NCBI GenBank assembly: GCA_036186865.1
Contig: AP025055.1
Coordinates: forward strand, 29,307,870-29,371,869
Length of the DNA: 64,000 bases
Source: Eustoma russellianum
Lineage: Eukaryota; Streptophyta; Magnoliopsida; Gentianales; Gentianaceae
Reading direction: 5' to 3'
Shown here: one piece after another, positions 34,691-46,655 of the stretch
How the letters are laid out: each line of letters opens with the position of its first letter
Position numbering within the stretch: the first letter of the stretch is position 1
Position numbers and translations under genes: made by a program
Notes under the pieces: model-generated
Told to the model about the DNA's origin: nothing
The model's input: only the letters and a program-made list of their open reading frames with translations
The model's database searches: none

Positions 34691-37227
34691 ATATAAGTCA
34701 TGGTGATAACAAAGTTATTACGATACGTTAAAAGGTTCTAAACCAAAAATTGCCGTATCGGGCGAATACCGAAACTTCACCAACGTGTCACGTACTTGCC
34801 ATATATAGATGGCCAGCCCCTACACTTCAAAAATGGCCACAAATTTCGTGGCTTACATGGTATGTGCAGCCATAAAATCATTCCATGTTGGCACACACAA
34901 ATCACCCCACATTAAGGCCAAATTTTGGAGATTCCAATTTCAATTTTGTCACATGGTTTAGACACCACTTTAAGATCAGCTAAGTGCTGAATATTAAATT
35001 TTAATTTATGTATATTATGTGTAACATAACATATATATAACATGTGCAAAAAGTTGGAATTTAATTAGAGAAAAATCGAATAATCGATAAACGTCGAAAA
35101 TTCGGTTTTCTACGTACACGACACATGGAACATTTTTGACACATCATATAACATGTATCTAGACACTTTTTACATATTTCATACATCTCAAAGTGTTCTA
35201 GAAAATTCAATTAAGGGCTGATTGGAATATACCATGTGTGTATTATTAAATGTGCACTATTTTACAAAGTTTGCAAAAATAAATTCAGCACATGTACATT
35301 ATGTGTCACACGCCCAAAACCAGCTGAAAATTGGAGCATATGTGGAGCTTTGTTGGCATCTTGATTGGTCAAGATTGAAGCATACAATGTTGGTGACATA
35401 AAGGAAGAAGCTACACAAGGTAACAATTCAAACTTATGTCACATTTGTAATACATGCTGAAACTTTCAGCATGTGCATTAGAGCTGGCCGATTTTTATCC
35501 ATTTATGAGGCATATTTTACTTCTTGAATTAAGTGAATTAATTGGGAGATTATATGGAAGTGTTTTGAATATTTTATGGAATAAAGAAAGTGATATTTTC
35601 AAATATCACACATGCTGAAAATTTTTTCAGCATGTGTGTAATGTATAGTGGCCGAAATTTAGTCCACATTGGTTTCCAATTGTTATTCCATAAATGATAA
35701 GAATATTGTATACTCAATGGTGATTGAATTATTATTTGATTTCTTGGATTAAATAAATGTAAAATAGGCAATATTTTGAATAAAAGTTGAATGTTGCATA
35801 TGCTGAAATTTCAGCATGTGCAAGATGTCTTTATGGCCGATTTTTTCAAGGAAATTTGGAGAAAATTGTCTTGCTAATTTTGTGTGATGATCTTGGGAGT
35901 TATGGTAACTATTTTATGATGATTTTGGCACATGTTTTAAGTGTTATTCTCAGATTTTTCTAGTCATCAAGTGATGACAACATCCAACAATTCAATGAGT
36001 GCCAAGTAAGCAAGAGCTTAATGATCATCCAATGAGGAGATGCCAAGTAAGCAAAGACATGTCACAATGATGGCATATATTCTTTCAAGGACTTAGAAGA
36101 TAATTTTCAAGAGAGGAATGAGCTATAGAGAGGGCGGCCAATGTGATTAAAAGGAGAGAAGAAGAGCAAACAAAAACAAGACAAGACTTGCAAATTCAAA
36201 GTGCCAAAAACGTGGTCTTCATCATCTTCTTACACACTCTCTTTTCTTCTTCTCTCTAGAAGCCTATTGTACTTACATTCATATACTTGAATAGGCTTCA
36301 TATAGTCCACCACATATTCTTTATCATTGTAAAAGATTGATCAAGGTGTGATCAATCTTGGACTTACAAGGTGGTGGTGTTCGTGTGCATTGTATTCACA
36401 TACAAGGTTTGTAAAGGGTTGGAGTCGGTGTGTAACTCCATCAACCATGTAGTAAGGTGTTCTTTGTGTTTTGTGATTAGTGTGAACCGAGGAAGGTGTC
36501 TTCGAAGACTGGAGTAGGTTGTTTATTACCGAACCAGTATAAAATTCTTGGTGTCATTTACTTTCAGCACTTACTTTCAGTTTCAACATTGTTTATCATT
36601 TTTTATCATGTTCGTAATAATAGTAAACGAATTTCAAAAATTACGAAAATTTCTAGAAACATAGCAACACGTCTTAAGGTTAATTTGGCATAAGTTTCAA
36701 CCCTTTTGGACAAGTATAAGTCATCCAAACGTCCAAAGTTCTGAGACTAGTGCAGTCTAATTTTCAGGCTTGCAAAGGTTGAGACTTTGATCGTATTTGA
36801 CTAACTTCCCAAAAGCATTTTTCAAAACGGTTTCAAACCATTTAAATAAAACTAATAAGGGTTAGTCTTTAAATTTTCAGAGCATTTGGAGTTGCGTAAA
36901 AATAGGAATTAATTTTTCAAATCAGTCTACCGTTTCTGGTATATTTGCACAATCTGACCACCAACGAATTTTCAAGGGGTTAGAGGTTGAATTTAAATAT
37001 GAAATTTTTAGGAGACACTCATAACCTCTGAGGCTAAGTTTTATACAAAGTTCAGAATTCTTGAAGACCTGAAACCTAGTTTTCAAAACGTTTTAAAACT
37101 GGTCCTGAAAACAAAAACTGTTTTCAGAAGTTGGGTTTTTGGTTTAAAGCTATTTTAAAAACTACATTTTCCGCACCCACTATTCAACCCCCCCCCCACC
37201 TTCTAGTGGTGCCTTGCATATCCTACA
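34691..37227 (+). repeat. Element B 3' LTR, second part
   Basis: Resumes with the target duplication ATATA and AAGTCATGGTGAT, collinear with 22326 onward of the 5' LTR. Hairpins lie at 35453-35475, 35607-35637 and 35799-35821. It ends TGGTGCCTTGCATATCCTACA, after a variable C run at 37187-37198. Confidence 0.9.
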
Positions 37228-38350
37228 CGATATAGGAATTTCAACCATTAAGAAATTGTCTAAGAAGAATTTAATTAGAGGAATGCCTAAGTTAGACTTA
37301 GATAATTTTCAAATGTGTGAAACATGTATTAAGGGAAAACACATCAAAGAAACCTTAAAACCAAAACATGATTGAGTACTAGTCATGTACTAGAATTGCT
37401 TCACTTAGACTTATTTGGTCCAAATAAAACAACCAGTCTAGGTGGATACTACTATGTGTGTGTCATAGTGGATGATTACTCACGCTACACATGGACATTG
37501 TTCTTAACACACAAAGACGATGCTCCATTAGCATTCAAAACCCTTATTAAGCAACTTGAAAACATTTATGAAGAAAATGTTATAAGGATTAGAAGTGGTA
37601 GAGGTGGAGAATTTAAAAACAAAGAAGTAATCAAATTTTGCGAACTATATGGAGTTAAACATGAATTCTCGCCACCTAGAACACCACAACTCAATGGAGT
37701 TGTTGAACGTAAAAATAGAACAATTCAAAAAGTTGATAGGACAATGCTTTGTGAAAATAAATTACCTAAATATTTATGGGCTGAAGCTGTTAGTTGTGCA
37801 TGCTATTGTATAAATAGGCTTACTATTAGAAAGAAATTAAATAAAACGCCTTATGAATTGCTAAACAATAGACAACCTAAGATAGATTATCTTAAAGTAT
37901 TTGGATGTAAATGTTTTGTGCTAAACACTAAGGATAATCTAGATAAATTTGAACAAAAGTCAATTGAATGCATATTTGTTGGGTATTCAACTAACTCAAG
38001 AGCATACAGGTGTTGTAATCTTGCATCTAGAAAGATAATTGAATCCATACATGTGAAATTCAATGAAAATGCATGCTTTGAAGTTAGTGATAAAAATCAA
38101 CATAAACAAGAAACTAATGTTGAAAATATGTTTGATGATGATGTATTACTTGAGCCTGTACTTGATCATCTAGAACCAACTCCCCCTAAACAAGACGTGC
38201 ATGAACCCTTAGATGAAATAAATCAAGAGACTTTGCAATTGGAAGATAATACACCTAATGATCAAATTACATATGATAATGTTCACACTAATGAAACATT
38301 TGAACAAGATGAGGGTGAACCTAGTCAATCTAGGAATTGGTGGCATCCCA
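37228..38350 (+). pseudogene. Element A integrase (catalytic Asp changed to Gly)
   Basis: Resumes A's integrase after B: GISTIKKLSKKNLIRGMPKL, then the Cys pair of the zinc site (MCETCIKGKH). A frame change near 37370 leads into a long frame from 37372. The core domain shows HLDLFGPNKTTSLGGYYYVC with the first Asp, then IRSGRGGEF where the family has IRSDRGGEF. The codon at 37597-37599 is GGT, so the second catalytic Asp is lost. The Glu is kept in TPQLNGVVERKNR. Strand transfer by this enzyme should be abolished. A linker rich in Asp/Glu/His follows to the RT. Confidence 0.9.
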
Positions 38351-39970
38351 GAGAATTAATCATTGTGGATCCAAGTGTTGGGGTTAGAACACGTAGAAAT
38401 ATAAGTCAACTTGAAGGACATAACTTGATCTCACAATTAGAACCTAAGAATGTAAAGGAAGCCTTAGGTGATATATCTTGGATAGATGCTATGCATGAGG
38501 AATTAAACCAATTCACAAGGAACAACGTATGGGACATAGTACCTAAACCTGAAGACAAGAGAATAATAGGAGCGAAATGGGTGTTTATGAATAAAATGGA
38601 TGAACAAGGAAAAATTACAAGAAATAAGGCTAGACTAGTCACACAAGGTTATAATCAACAAGAAAGAATATATTATGAAGAAACCTTTGCACCCGTTGCA
38701 CGACTAGAAGCAATTAGATTGTTACTTGCAATTGCAAGTCTAAGCAACATTAAACTCTTCCAAATGGATGTCAAGAGTGCGTTCTTGAATGGACACATCC
38801 AAGAAGAGGTGTTTGTCAAACAACCCCCTGGATTCAAAGATCCAAAGAATCCTAACCATGTTTACAAGCTTAAGAAAGCTTTATATGGTTTGAAACAAGC
38901 TCCAAGAGATTGGTATGATAGATTTGCAAACTTTCTTATTGCAAATAATTATCAAAGGGGAACTATAGACAACACATTGTTCCTAAGAAGAAAAGATAAG
39001 GATTTGTTAATAGTTCAAATATATGTACACGATATTATCTTTGGTTTAACTAACCCTACTTTAGTCAAAGACTTCGAAGAGTGTATGAAGTCAGAATTTG
39101 AAATGTCAATAGTAGAGAGTTGAATTATTTCTTAGGACTTCAAATCAAACAAACCCCTCAAGGAATTCACATTATTAAACTTAAGTATGTCAATGATATG
39201 ATTAAAAAGATTGGCTTTGAAGATTTGAAACCAACACCTACACCCACGAGTGTTAGCACCAAACTAGATAAGGATGAAAATGGTAACCTTTTGATGACAC
39301 ACTTTATAGGTCTATGATTGGCTCATTGTTATACTTAACTGCATCAAGACCTGATATTATGTTTAGTGTGTGCATGTGCGCTAGGTTTCAATCTTGTCCT
39401 AAGGTATCACATTACAATGCAGTGAAAAGATCTTTAGATATCTTAAGCATACACCTCACTTAGGACTGTGGTATGATAGAAATGCTAAATTGGAATTACA
39501 CGCATATAGTGATGTTGATTATGGTTTTCATAGTTAGATAGAAAATCCACTAGCAGTACTTGTCAATTCATAGGAACCAATTTGATCTCTTGGTTTTCTA
39601 AAAAGCAAGCTAGTGTAGCTCTTTCTACCACTGAAGCCGAGTATATTGATTTGAGTTTATGTACTACCCAAATACTTTGGCTTATACAGCAACTTAGTGA
39701 TTTTGGCGTTAAAATGAAAAAGACTCCAATTTTCTGCGATAGCACAAGTGCGATCAACCTTTCTTGGAATCTGGTGCTTCATTCTAAGGCCAAACACATT
39801 GAGGCGCGATACCACTTTCTTCGTGATCATTTCAAAATGATGATATAGTCATAAACCATATAAGAACTGATCACCAAATCGCTGATATCTTTACCAAACC
39901 CCTTAATCAAGCCATGTTTGAAAACATACGAGCCAAGTTAGGTATGATGACTTACGACACCATTGTATAG
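38351..39970 (+). pseudogene. Element A reverse transcriptase and RNase H (YVDD changed to YVHD)
   Basis: The copia RT domain starts around NNVWDIVPKPEDKRIIGAKW and runs through FAPVARLEAIRLLLAIASL, FQMDVKSAFLNGHIQEEVFV and LKKALYGLKQAPRDWYDRF. The catalytic motif at 39022-39033 reads YVHD where the family has YVDD (second-last Asp to His), which should inactivate polymerisation. A one-base loss at about 39115 ends the frame at 39123. The next frame, from 39120, continues NYFLGLQIKQTPQGIHI. RNase H is broken further; 39582-39848 keeps STTEAEYIDLS and FCDSTSAINL. The end of pol is at 39970 (TAG). Confidence 0.92.
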
Positions 39971-40250
39971 TTCTATCTTTTGCATGATTTTCAAAATAAA
40001 GGGGGAGATAGAATAAGAACATGATTTTAGTTGGTAAGTCATGATTTGGTATGATAAGTTTCAATTGGTATAAGTTGAGTATAGGTTAAGGGGAGAGTAT
40101 AAGTTGAGGGGGAGCATAACTATTTAAAATTTTGTTGAAAAAAAAAGTTTGAAAACAATTGGTAAGATTTATGATGTTAAACAATTGGTTATGAGTTGTG
40201 ACATTAAAATCATGTTAAGTTATTTTGAAAATCAACCAAAAGGGGGAGAA
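39971..40250 (+). other. Element A 3' untranslated region and PPT
   Basis: Purine-rich blocks AAGGGGGAGATAG (40000), GAGGGGGAGCATAA (40106) and finally AAAAGGGGGAGAA (40238-40250), directly before the LTR start TGTTGAGAAA. There is no env-like open frame between pol and the LTR. Confidence 0.8.
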
Positions 40251-40384
40251 TGTTGAGAAATTTGTTTGGATAATTTTCAAAGTCATGATTTTAAGTGGTG
40301 AATACTTAGAAATGTCACATATGGTGTTATAAGTGATTAAAGGATGAAAAAGTGAAGAAAAATGACGTGGATCTCTCAGGCAGA

Positions 40385-40565
40385 GACACATGGATCGATC
40401 GATGTACATCATCCCCTAACATAGATCGATCGAAGTTGGACTGAAAAGAACCAAAAACTTACTGTGAGACGTCGATCTCTCACATGGATCGATCGACGTA
40501 CGTCAGCCCCTCATGTGGATCGATCGACATACATCAGCCCCTCACATGGATCGATCCACGTCTCA
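40385..40565. repeat. CGATCGAT palindrome cluster in A 3' LTR
   Basis: Five units of ATGGATCGATCGATGT/GACGTACGTCAGCCCCTCA type plus two CGATCTCTCAC forms. It is the plus-strand equivalent of the cluster at 650-905. The repeated GCCCCTCACATGGATCGATC period is about 30 bases. Confidence 0.75.
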
Positions 40566-41879
40566 CAGAATGTTTAGAGTTTTTAGAAATATTTTTCTAA
40601 AATATGTTAAAGTGGTTGTTTTCATTTGTATATGATTTATACATGCTCATTATGTGAATCTTATGCGATTTTAATGATTTTAAATGTATTGTGACTAACG
40701 TGCCTTGGAAGTTTCTACAACATACCAAAAAGGGCAAAATTGGTCTTTTGAGTTTTGTAGGAACATCACATGGTGAAAATATTTCAAGGACGTATTCTTA
40801 TAATATTTATCATGACCAAGGTGATATCATGATTATTTCTGACCATCCGGGTCATTTCTGGAGTTTTCATATACCAGGGGCATTTTGGTCATTTCACCCC
40901 CGAGGGTATTTTTGGTATTTTCACTCAAGGAATCTCTTGATCATATTATTATCTTCATTCTAGAGCTGATTTATTATTAACCTGAAGATAATATGGTGAT
41001 TCTCTATTTTATTCTCTCACATGATGACATTATTGACTATAGCTGGATATGTGACGATTTGAGATGTCACATTCTATTTTTTCTTGAAGACACTCTTACA
41101 TATGTTATAAGAGCACATTTATCATCATTATTCAGATATATTAAAGGTGTCAAAGGTGTGGAAATATTCATGACACATAAGAAGAAATATTGGGAATTTC
41201 GGTGTTACACGTTAACATAATCTTGTCAATTATTATCTATTGATTTCTTCTTCAAAAATCTGAGTTGCTACACATATATATATATATGTTGAAAAACGTC
41301 CATATGCAGTTGGATATGATGTGGAATTCATTTTATGGCTTGGAAACAAGTGGACCAACCAAAAAGGAGCTAGTTGGCAAAAATTGTCAACTTGGATTTT
41401 TCAAATATAGCCAAACGGCTACTTGGTGTATATGGCTATTCTTGGCAGATTTTTTGAGCCAAAATGAAGCTCTCACATGTCCTATTATTGTGCTTAACGT
41501 TGGGGATAATTTGGTGGTATTATCCTTTCTTATTTTATTAAGGAAAATCAAAACTATTTTTTGGAAAAAAATGAGGTAGCCAACGGCTACTATGGGATAT
41601 TTGGAGCTGAATTTTTATTTTGAAGTTGCCAATGCCCACATGCCTATTCTTGTTCCAAGAAGTTGAGGTATTATATTATCCATATTATCTACATTTTGCA
41701 AAGGATAAATGAGACAAGCCAAGGTGGAAAATCGGCCAACAAGGTGATGCCAAGGTGGACCAATTATGTTGTTATATTTTGCCAAGTGTCCAAGGCCAAC
41801 CAATGATGAGAAGACACTTGGGCTTGATGATGAAGATGGTGACACATTAGAAATCTTATCTCTAAGGCTCATCTCACAC

Positions 41880-41888
41880 TATAAATAG
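41880..41888 (+). promoter_or_regulatory. TATA box of LTR A
   Basis: TATAAATAG within CACACTATAAATAGAGGC, a canonical plant TATA box. It implies transcription start near 41910, so U3 is about 1.66 kb. The 5' LTR remnant begins downstream of this point and therefore lacks it. Confidence 0.75.
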
Positions 41889-42971
41889 AGGCAATGGTGA
41901 AGAAGATGAAACACACTTGAAGCTTACAAGCATTTGTTGAATTGTCTGGCTATCATCTTCTTCTTGTTGTTGTTCTTGTTCCATTCTTTGTAGCTAAGGT
42001 GTTCTTGTTGTTTTTGTTGAGCTACAAGCCTCTTGATCTTCATTTGTAAGATTGATTAGCTATTCTTATAAGGCATATCAAAAGGTTGCAGAGGTGTTGC
42101 AACTAAGTGTTGCTTAGAAGGTGATTATCCAAGTCTTGAATAGGGTTGGTGTATAACCCAAGGATCAAGATTGGTTCTTGCTGTAAGGTGATTCATTTCA
42201 TAGTAAAAACCAAGGAAAGGTGTTCTTTGGGACTGGAGTAGGTCACATTGACCGAACCAGGATAAATCCTCGGTGTTCTTGTCATGTTTCTTCATTTCTG
42301 TTTTCTGCCCGATTTTACTGCAGTTTTCACACAACTTCTCACAATTTGGAAAAATAGCTAACCACTTTCAAAATTTGTGATTTTTGGTAGAGTTATACTT
42401 CCGACTGTTATATTTCATTTGCAACAAGAATCACTTGATTTGAGCGAGGAAAAGTTCGTCTTTCAGTCTTTGCAAGATAACTGCTCCAATCTGGCTACAA
42501 TCAGACCAGTTTTGAGAAAACTTAAATTCTGTATTTATCAAGAATTGTTTAAGGTCAGGGACTTTTGGAAACATCATCTACACATTCTAAGGAGTGTTTT
42601 GATATAAAGATCAACCTTTTGGTTGAGTATTCAAAGAGAAACACGTTTTGCAAAATCAGCAACACTCTGTCCAATTCTGTCCAGATTGACCATATGGATC
42701 TTTTTATTTGTTTCAAGAGTCAAACGATCTTATTTTTGTCTGATTTTTGGACATAGTCTTGTTAACACACTGAAGTTAAATTCTGGAAAGTTTCATAATT
42801 TTTGGAGTTGCATACAATTATTTTTGAATTTTTCAAAAACGGATTCTAAATCTAAGGTGGTCTCAGATTCTGTTTTCAAAGGAGATTTTTACAAGGGGTT
42901 GTAGTGTAATTTCCGCTAACCACTATTCAACCCCCCTCTAGTGGTGTTTATTGAAGGTGCATGGTCCAACA

Positions 42972-43393
42972 TAGTATGCCTGCACATCTACCTCAACATC
43001 CTCATCTCTGCCACTTCCATCTTATGCAATTGTGATTTCTTGATGGCCCAGCAGTCTATCCCATATAGCATTGCTGGTCGTACTGCCACCCTATAAAATT
43101 TTCCCTTTAATTTATTTGTGAAATTCTTGTCACATAGCACGCCTAAGGCCGCCCTCCATCTACACCAGCCTACTTGAACTCGATGTGCTACATCACTATC
43201 TATGTCCCCATTCTGCTGCACAAATGATCCTAGGTACCTGAATTTACTTACCTGTGGTACTACTTGACCATCGATGGTTAGCTGGCTATTCTCCTTGTCG
43301 GCTACGCTGCTGAAGTCGCAGTGCAGATACTCGGTCTTAGAATGGCTAATCCTTAAGTCTTTTCTCTCTAAAACACTTTTCCACTACTCTAGT
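42972..43393 (-). pseudogene. LINE (RTE clade) segment 3: C-terminal part after RT
   Basis: The minus strand continues the RT protein past the catalytic region: HSKTEYLHCDF, FVQQNGDIDSDVAHRVQVGW, CRWRAALGVLC, KLKGKFYRVAVRPAMLYGID and KMEVAEMRMLR. This set is typical of plant RTE-type LINEs. The next codon is TAG where the family has Trp (RMLRWMCG), and element A's LTR end follows at 42971. On the right it joins segment 2 across element E, sharing the duplication CTAGT (43389-43393 and 52317-52321). Confidence 0.88.
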
Positions 43394-46300
43394 TGTACGA
43401 TCTGCAAGGCACCACAAGAAGGGGGGTTGAATAGTTGGTGCGGAAAATATGGTTTTTAAAATAGTTTTAAACCAAGAACTCAACTTCTGAAAACAGTTTC
43501 TTTTTTCAGGACCAGTTTTAAAACGTTTTGAAAACTGGGTTACAGGTCTTTAAAAATTTTGAAATCTGGAGAAAACTTAACCTCAGATGTTCTGAGTATC
43601 TCCTAAAAATTTCAGATTAAAATTCAACCTCTACCCCCTTGAAAAATCATTGGTGGTCAGATTGTGCAAATTTGCCAGAAACGGTAGTCTGATTTGAAAA
43701 ATTAATTCCTATTTTTACGTAACTCCAAATGCTCTGAAAATTTAAAGACTAACCCCTTATTAGTTTAGTTAAATGGGTTGAAAAAGTTTTGAAAAATTAT
43801 TTTGGGAAGTTATTCGAATACGATCAAAGTCTCAACCTTTGCAAGCCTGAAAATCAGACTGCACTAGTCTGAGAACTTTGTACGTTTGAATGACTTATAC
43901 TTGTCCAAAAGGGTTTAAACTTGTGCCAAAAGAACCTTAAGACGTGAGGCTACGACTCTGGAAAGTTTCGTAATTTTTAAAATTCGTTTACGATTTTTAC
44001 CGACGTGATTAAAAACGATAAACAATGTTGAAACTGAAAGTAAGTGCTGAAAGTAAATAACATTAGGAATTTTATACTGGTTCGGTTATAAACAACCTAC
44101 TCCAGTCTTCGAGGACACCTTCCTCGGTTAGCACTAAACACACAACACAAAGAACACCTTACTACACGGTTGATAGAGTTACACACCAACTCCAACCCTT
44201 TACAAACCTTGTATGAGAATACAATTGTCACGAACACCACCACCTTGCAAGTGCAAGATTGATCACACCTTGATCAATCTTTTACAATGATAAAGAGAAT
44301 GTGGTGGACTATATGAAGCCTATTCAAGTATATGAATATAAGTAGAATAGGCTTTTAGAGAGAAGAAAGAAAGAGAGTGTAGATGAGAATGCTAGAATAC
44401 GTTTTTGATGCTTCAAATTGCAAGACTTGTTCTTGTTTTGGTTTTGCTCTCTTCCTTCCTTTTTAACAAGTTGGCCGACCCCCTTGATGTTATTCTCCTC
44501 TTGAAAATTATCTTCTAAGTCCTTGGAAGAGTGTATTGCATCATTGTGACATGTCTTTGCTTACTTGGCATCTCCTCATTGGATGATCATTAAGCTCTTG
44601 CTTACTTGGCACTCATTGATTGGTTGGATGTTGTCATCACTTGATGACTAGATAAATCTGAAATTAACCTCAAAAAGCATGTGCCAATTAGCCATAAACT
44701 AATTACCATAAGTCACAAGATCATCCCACAAAATTAGCTAGGCAAATAACTCCAAGATGCCTTATGCAATTCGGCCATAACACCACTTGCACATGCTGAA
44801 AGTTCAGCATGTGTAACGTTTGCATTTCATTCAAAATATTGCCACGTTTACTTTGATTTAATCCTTGAAATTAAAGAATAATTCAATCACCATTTAGTAC
44901 ACAATATTTTCATCAATTTTGGAATAAAAATTGGTCACCAATGCAGCCTAGAATTCGGCCATATACATTCCCACACATGCTGAAATTTTCAACATATGTG
45001 ATATTCAAAGATATCACCATTTTAATTCCATAACTTATTCAAAATACTTCCATACAATCTCCCAATTAATTCACTTAATTCAAGAAGCAAAATATGCCTC
45101 ATAATGATGAGAAAATCGGCCAGCCTATTGCTCACATGCTGAAATTTTCAGCATGTGTTACAAATGTGACACAAGTTTGAAATGTTACCTTGTGTAGCTC
45201 CTTCCTTTATGTTATCAACATTGTATGCTTCATTATTGACCAATCAAGATGCCAACAAAGCTCCACATATGCTCCAAAATGATGGTATAGGCGTGTATAA
45301 TAGATTATACATGTGCTGAATTTTATTTTTGCAAACTTTGTAAAATAGTGCACATTTAATTTTACACATATGGTACATTCCAATCAGCCCTTAATTGAAT
45401 TTCTAGAACACTTCGAGATGTATGAAATATGTAACAAGTGTCTAGATACATGTTATATTCCATGACAAAAATGTTCTATGTGTCGTGTACGTAGAAAACC
45501 GAATTTTCGACGTTTATCGATTACCCGATTTTTCTCTAATTAAATTCCAAATTTTTGCACATGTTATATATATTATGTTACACATAATATACATAAATTA
45601 AACTTTAATATTCAGCTCATAAGGCTGATTAAATTGGCGCCTAAACCATGTGACAAAATTGAAATTGGAATCTCCACAATTTGGCCTTAATGTGGGGTGA
45701 TTTGTGTGTGCCAACATGGAATGATTTTATGGCTGCACATACCATGTAAGCCACGAAATTTGTGTCCATTTTTGAAGTGTATGGGCTGGCCATCTATATA
45801 TGGCAAGTACCTGACACGTTGGCGAAGTTCCGGTATTCGTCCGATACGACAATTTTCGGTTTAGAACCTTTTAACATGTCGTATTAAATTTTTCATCACC
45901 ATGACTTATATCATATGATATAAGACCTGAATATACTCATAAATATGAGTTAAATATAATGGTGTGACGTTAACGTACGTACGTAAAATATATAACGTGT
46001 CGGTAGTACGTTGGAATAAATGTGTATGTGCCTTTTTCAAAAAAAAATTGAAAACATATATATAAATATGGTAAATGGCGTGTAAAGGGGTGTTGAGGAC
46101 TTTCCTTTCTTCAACTTGTTATCTTGGTGCCTTTTCCAAATATGGCTTCCTTTAATGAACTACTTAGTTTAATTAACTAAGTACTTCACTTAATGAACTA
46201 GTTTAGTTCATTAATGATGGCAACTGAAAATAGTTCAAACACAACAAATGTTTGCCATTTGATGTAAGCTTTAAAGCTTCATGACTCGTTAGTACGACAA

Positions 46301-46430
46301 CATTATATATGAACTATATAAGGCAAGTTTTATGTAACAACGTGCCATGTCATGAAATATGTCATGCATTTCTTTGTAACACGTTTAAACCATGTATTTC
46401 GAAATCACTCAAACCCCCTTTTTCTCTACA
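43394..46430 (-). repeat. Element E 3' LTR (3.04 kb)
   Basis: The minus strand runs from TGTAGAGAAAAAGGGGG (46430) to GCAGATCGTACA (43394). It contains the 20-bp palindrome (45908-45927), a TACGTACGTACGT run (45976 region) and three hairpins (44790-44812, 44974-44998, 45133-45158). The end hairpin has a C run (G run on plus, 43422-43427). Confidence 0.92.
44787..45160 (-). repeat. Three hairpin modules in E 3' LTR
   Basis: ACATGCTGAAAGTTCAGCATGT, CACATGCTGAAATTTTCAACATATG (one arm mutated) and CACATGCTGAAATTTTCAGCATGTG, each with CGGCCA/TCGGCC on the plus strand beside it. Spacing again is about 160-185 bases. Confidence 0.8.
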
Positions 46431-46655
46431 ATCTCCCCCTTTTGATTATTTTCAAAATAACCTACATTCATGATTTAAATCTAAATCTTATCGCTCCCCC
46501 TTCAATCATGCATAAATTCAAATTTTGAATTTCAAATTTCAAATCCGCTCCTCCTTGATTTATGCAATCAGATTCTCTCTCCCCTTAAATCATGCATTCT
46601 CTCCCCCTTTATTTTGGAAAGTCAATCAAAAATGCATGTAAATATGGAAAGATAA
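46431..46655 (-). other. Element E 3' untranslated region and PPT
   Basis: On the minus strand several AAGGGGGAG blocks end in AATCAAAAGGGGGAGAT next to the LTR. This is collinear with the region after gag in B and C. Confidence 0.85.

Larger units (their letters stand above)
21787..37227 (+). mobile_element. Element B: gag-only copia derivative with 3-kb LTRs, split by C
   Basis: The 5' LTR is 21787-24841, the interior 24842-26038, and the 3' LTR is 26039-26580 joined to 34696-37227 once C and one target-duplication copy are removed. The total without C is about 7.3 kb, of which the interior is only 1.2 kb. Flanks are CCATA (21782-21786) and CGATA (37228-37232), a 5-bp target duplication with one mismatch. 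Removing B restores the codons between LGH and GIST of A's integrase. The interior has a PBS, one short gag frame and a PPT and no enzyme domain, so mobility must have depended on enzymes from related copies. Confidence 0.88.
17978..42971 (+). mobile_element. Element A: Ty1/copia (SIRE/Maximus-like), interrupted by B and C
   Basis: Order on the plus strand: truncated 5' LTR, PBS, gag, protease, integrase start, [element B with C inside it, 21787-37227], rest of integrase, reverse transcriptase, RNase H, PPT, 3' LTR. Without the insert about 9.5 kb remains. The SIRE/Maximus assignment comes from gag motifs (MNAKAMQLLL, KESKINML), a long gag with a coiled-coil C-terminus, and the C-rich hairpin end of the LTR. 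The copy is dead: U3 of the 5' LTR is lost, gag has stops, and key integrase and RT acids are changed. The right end abuts LINE sequence; the left target duplication is lost. Confidence 0.88.
40251..42971 (+). repeat. Element A 3' LTR (2.72 kb)
   Basis: Starts TGTTGAGAAATTTG and ends GGTGCATGGTCCAACA, with terminal inverted repeat TGTTG/CAACA. U3 holds the CGATCGAT cluster (40385-40565) and a TATA box at 41880-41888; R/U5 from about 41910 matches the 5' remnant 17978-19015. The end carries CCACTATTCAACCCCCCTCT and TAGTGG, which can pair as a C-loop hairpin also present in the B-F LTRs. Open frames at 40691-40963, 40993-41220 and 41265-41579 have no recognisable content and lie in U3. Confidence 0.9.

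Noticed and set aside
39971..40250. An env-like gene after pol, as found in some SIRE elements
   Set aside because: Only about 280 bases of purine-rich untranslated sequence lie between pol and the LTR in A; E, B and C have similarly short regions.
40691..41579. Open frames of 75-104 codons in LTR A as possible LTR-encoded genes
   Set aside because: No recognisable motif. The antisense frames in the other A LTR (8-343, 593-826) are not the same protein, and the region is U3 upstream of the TATA box.
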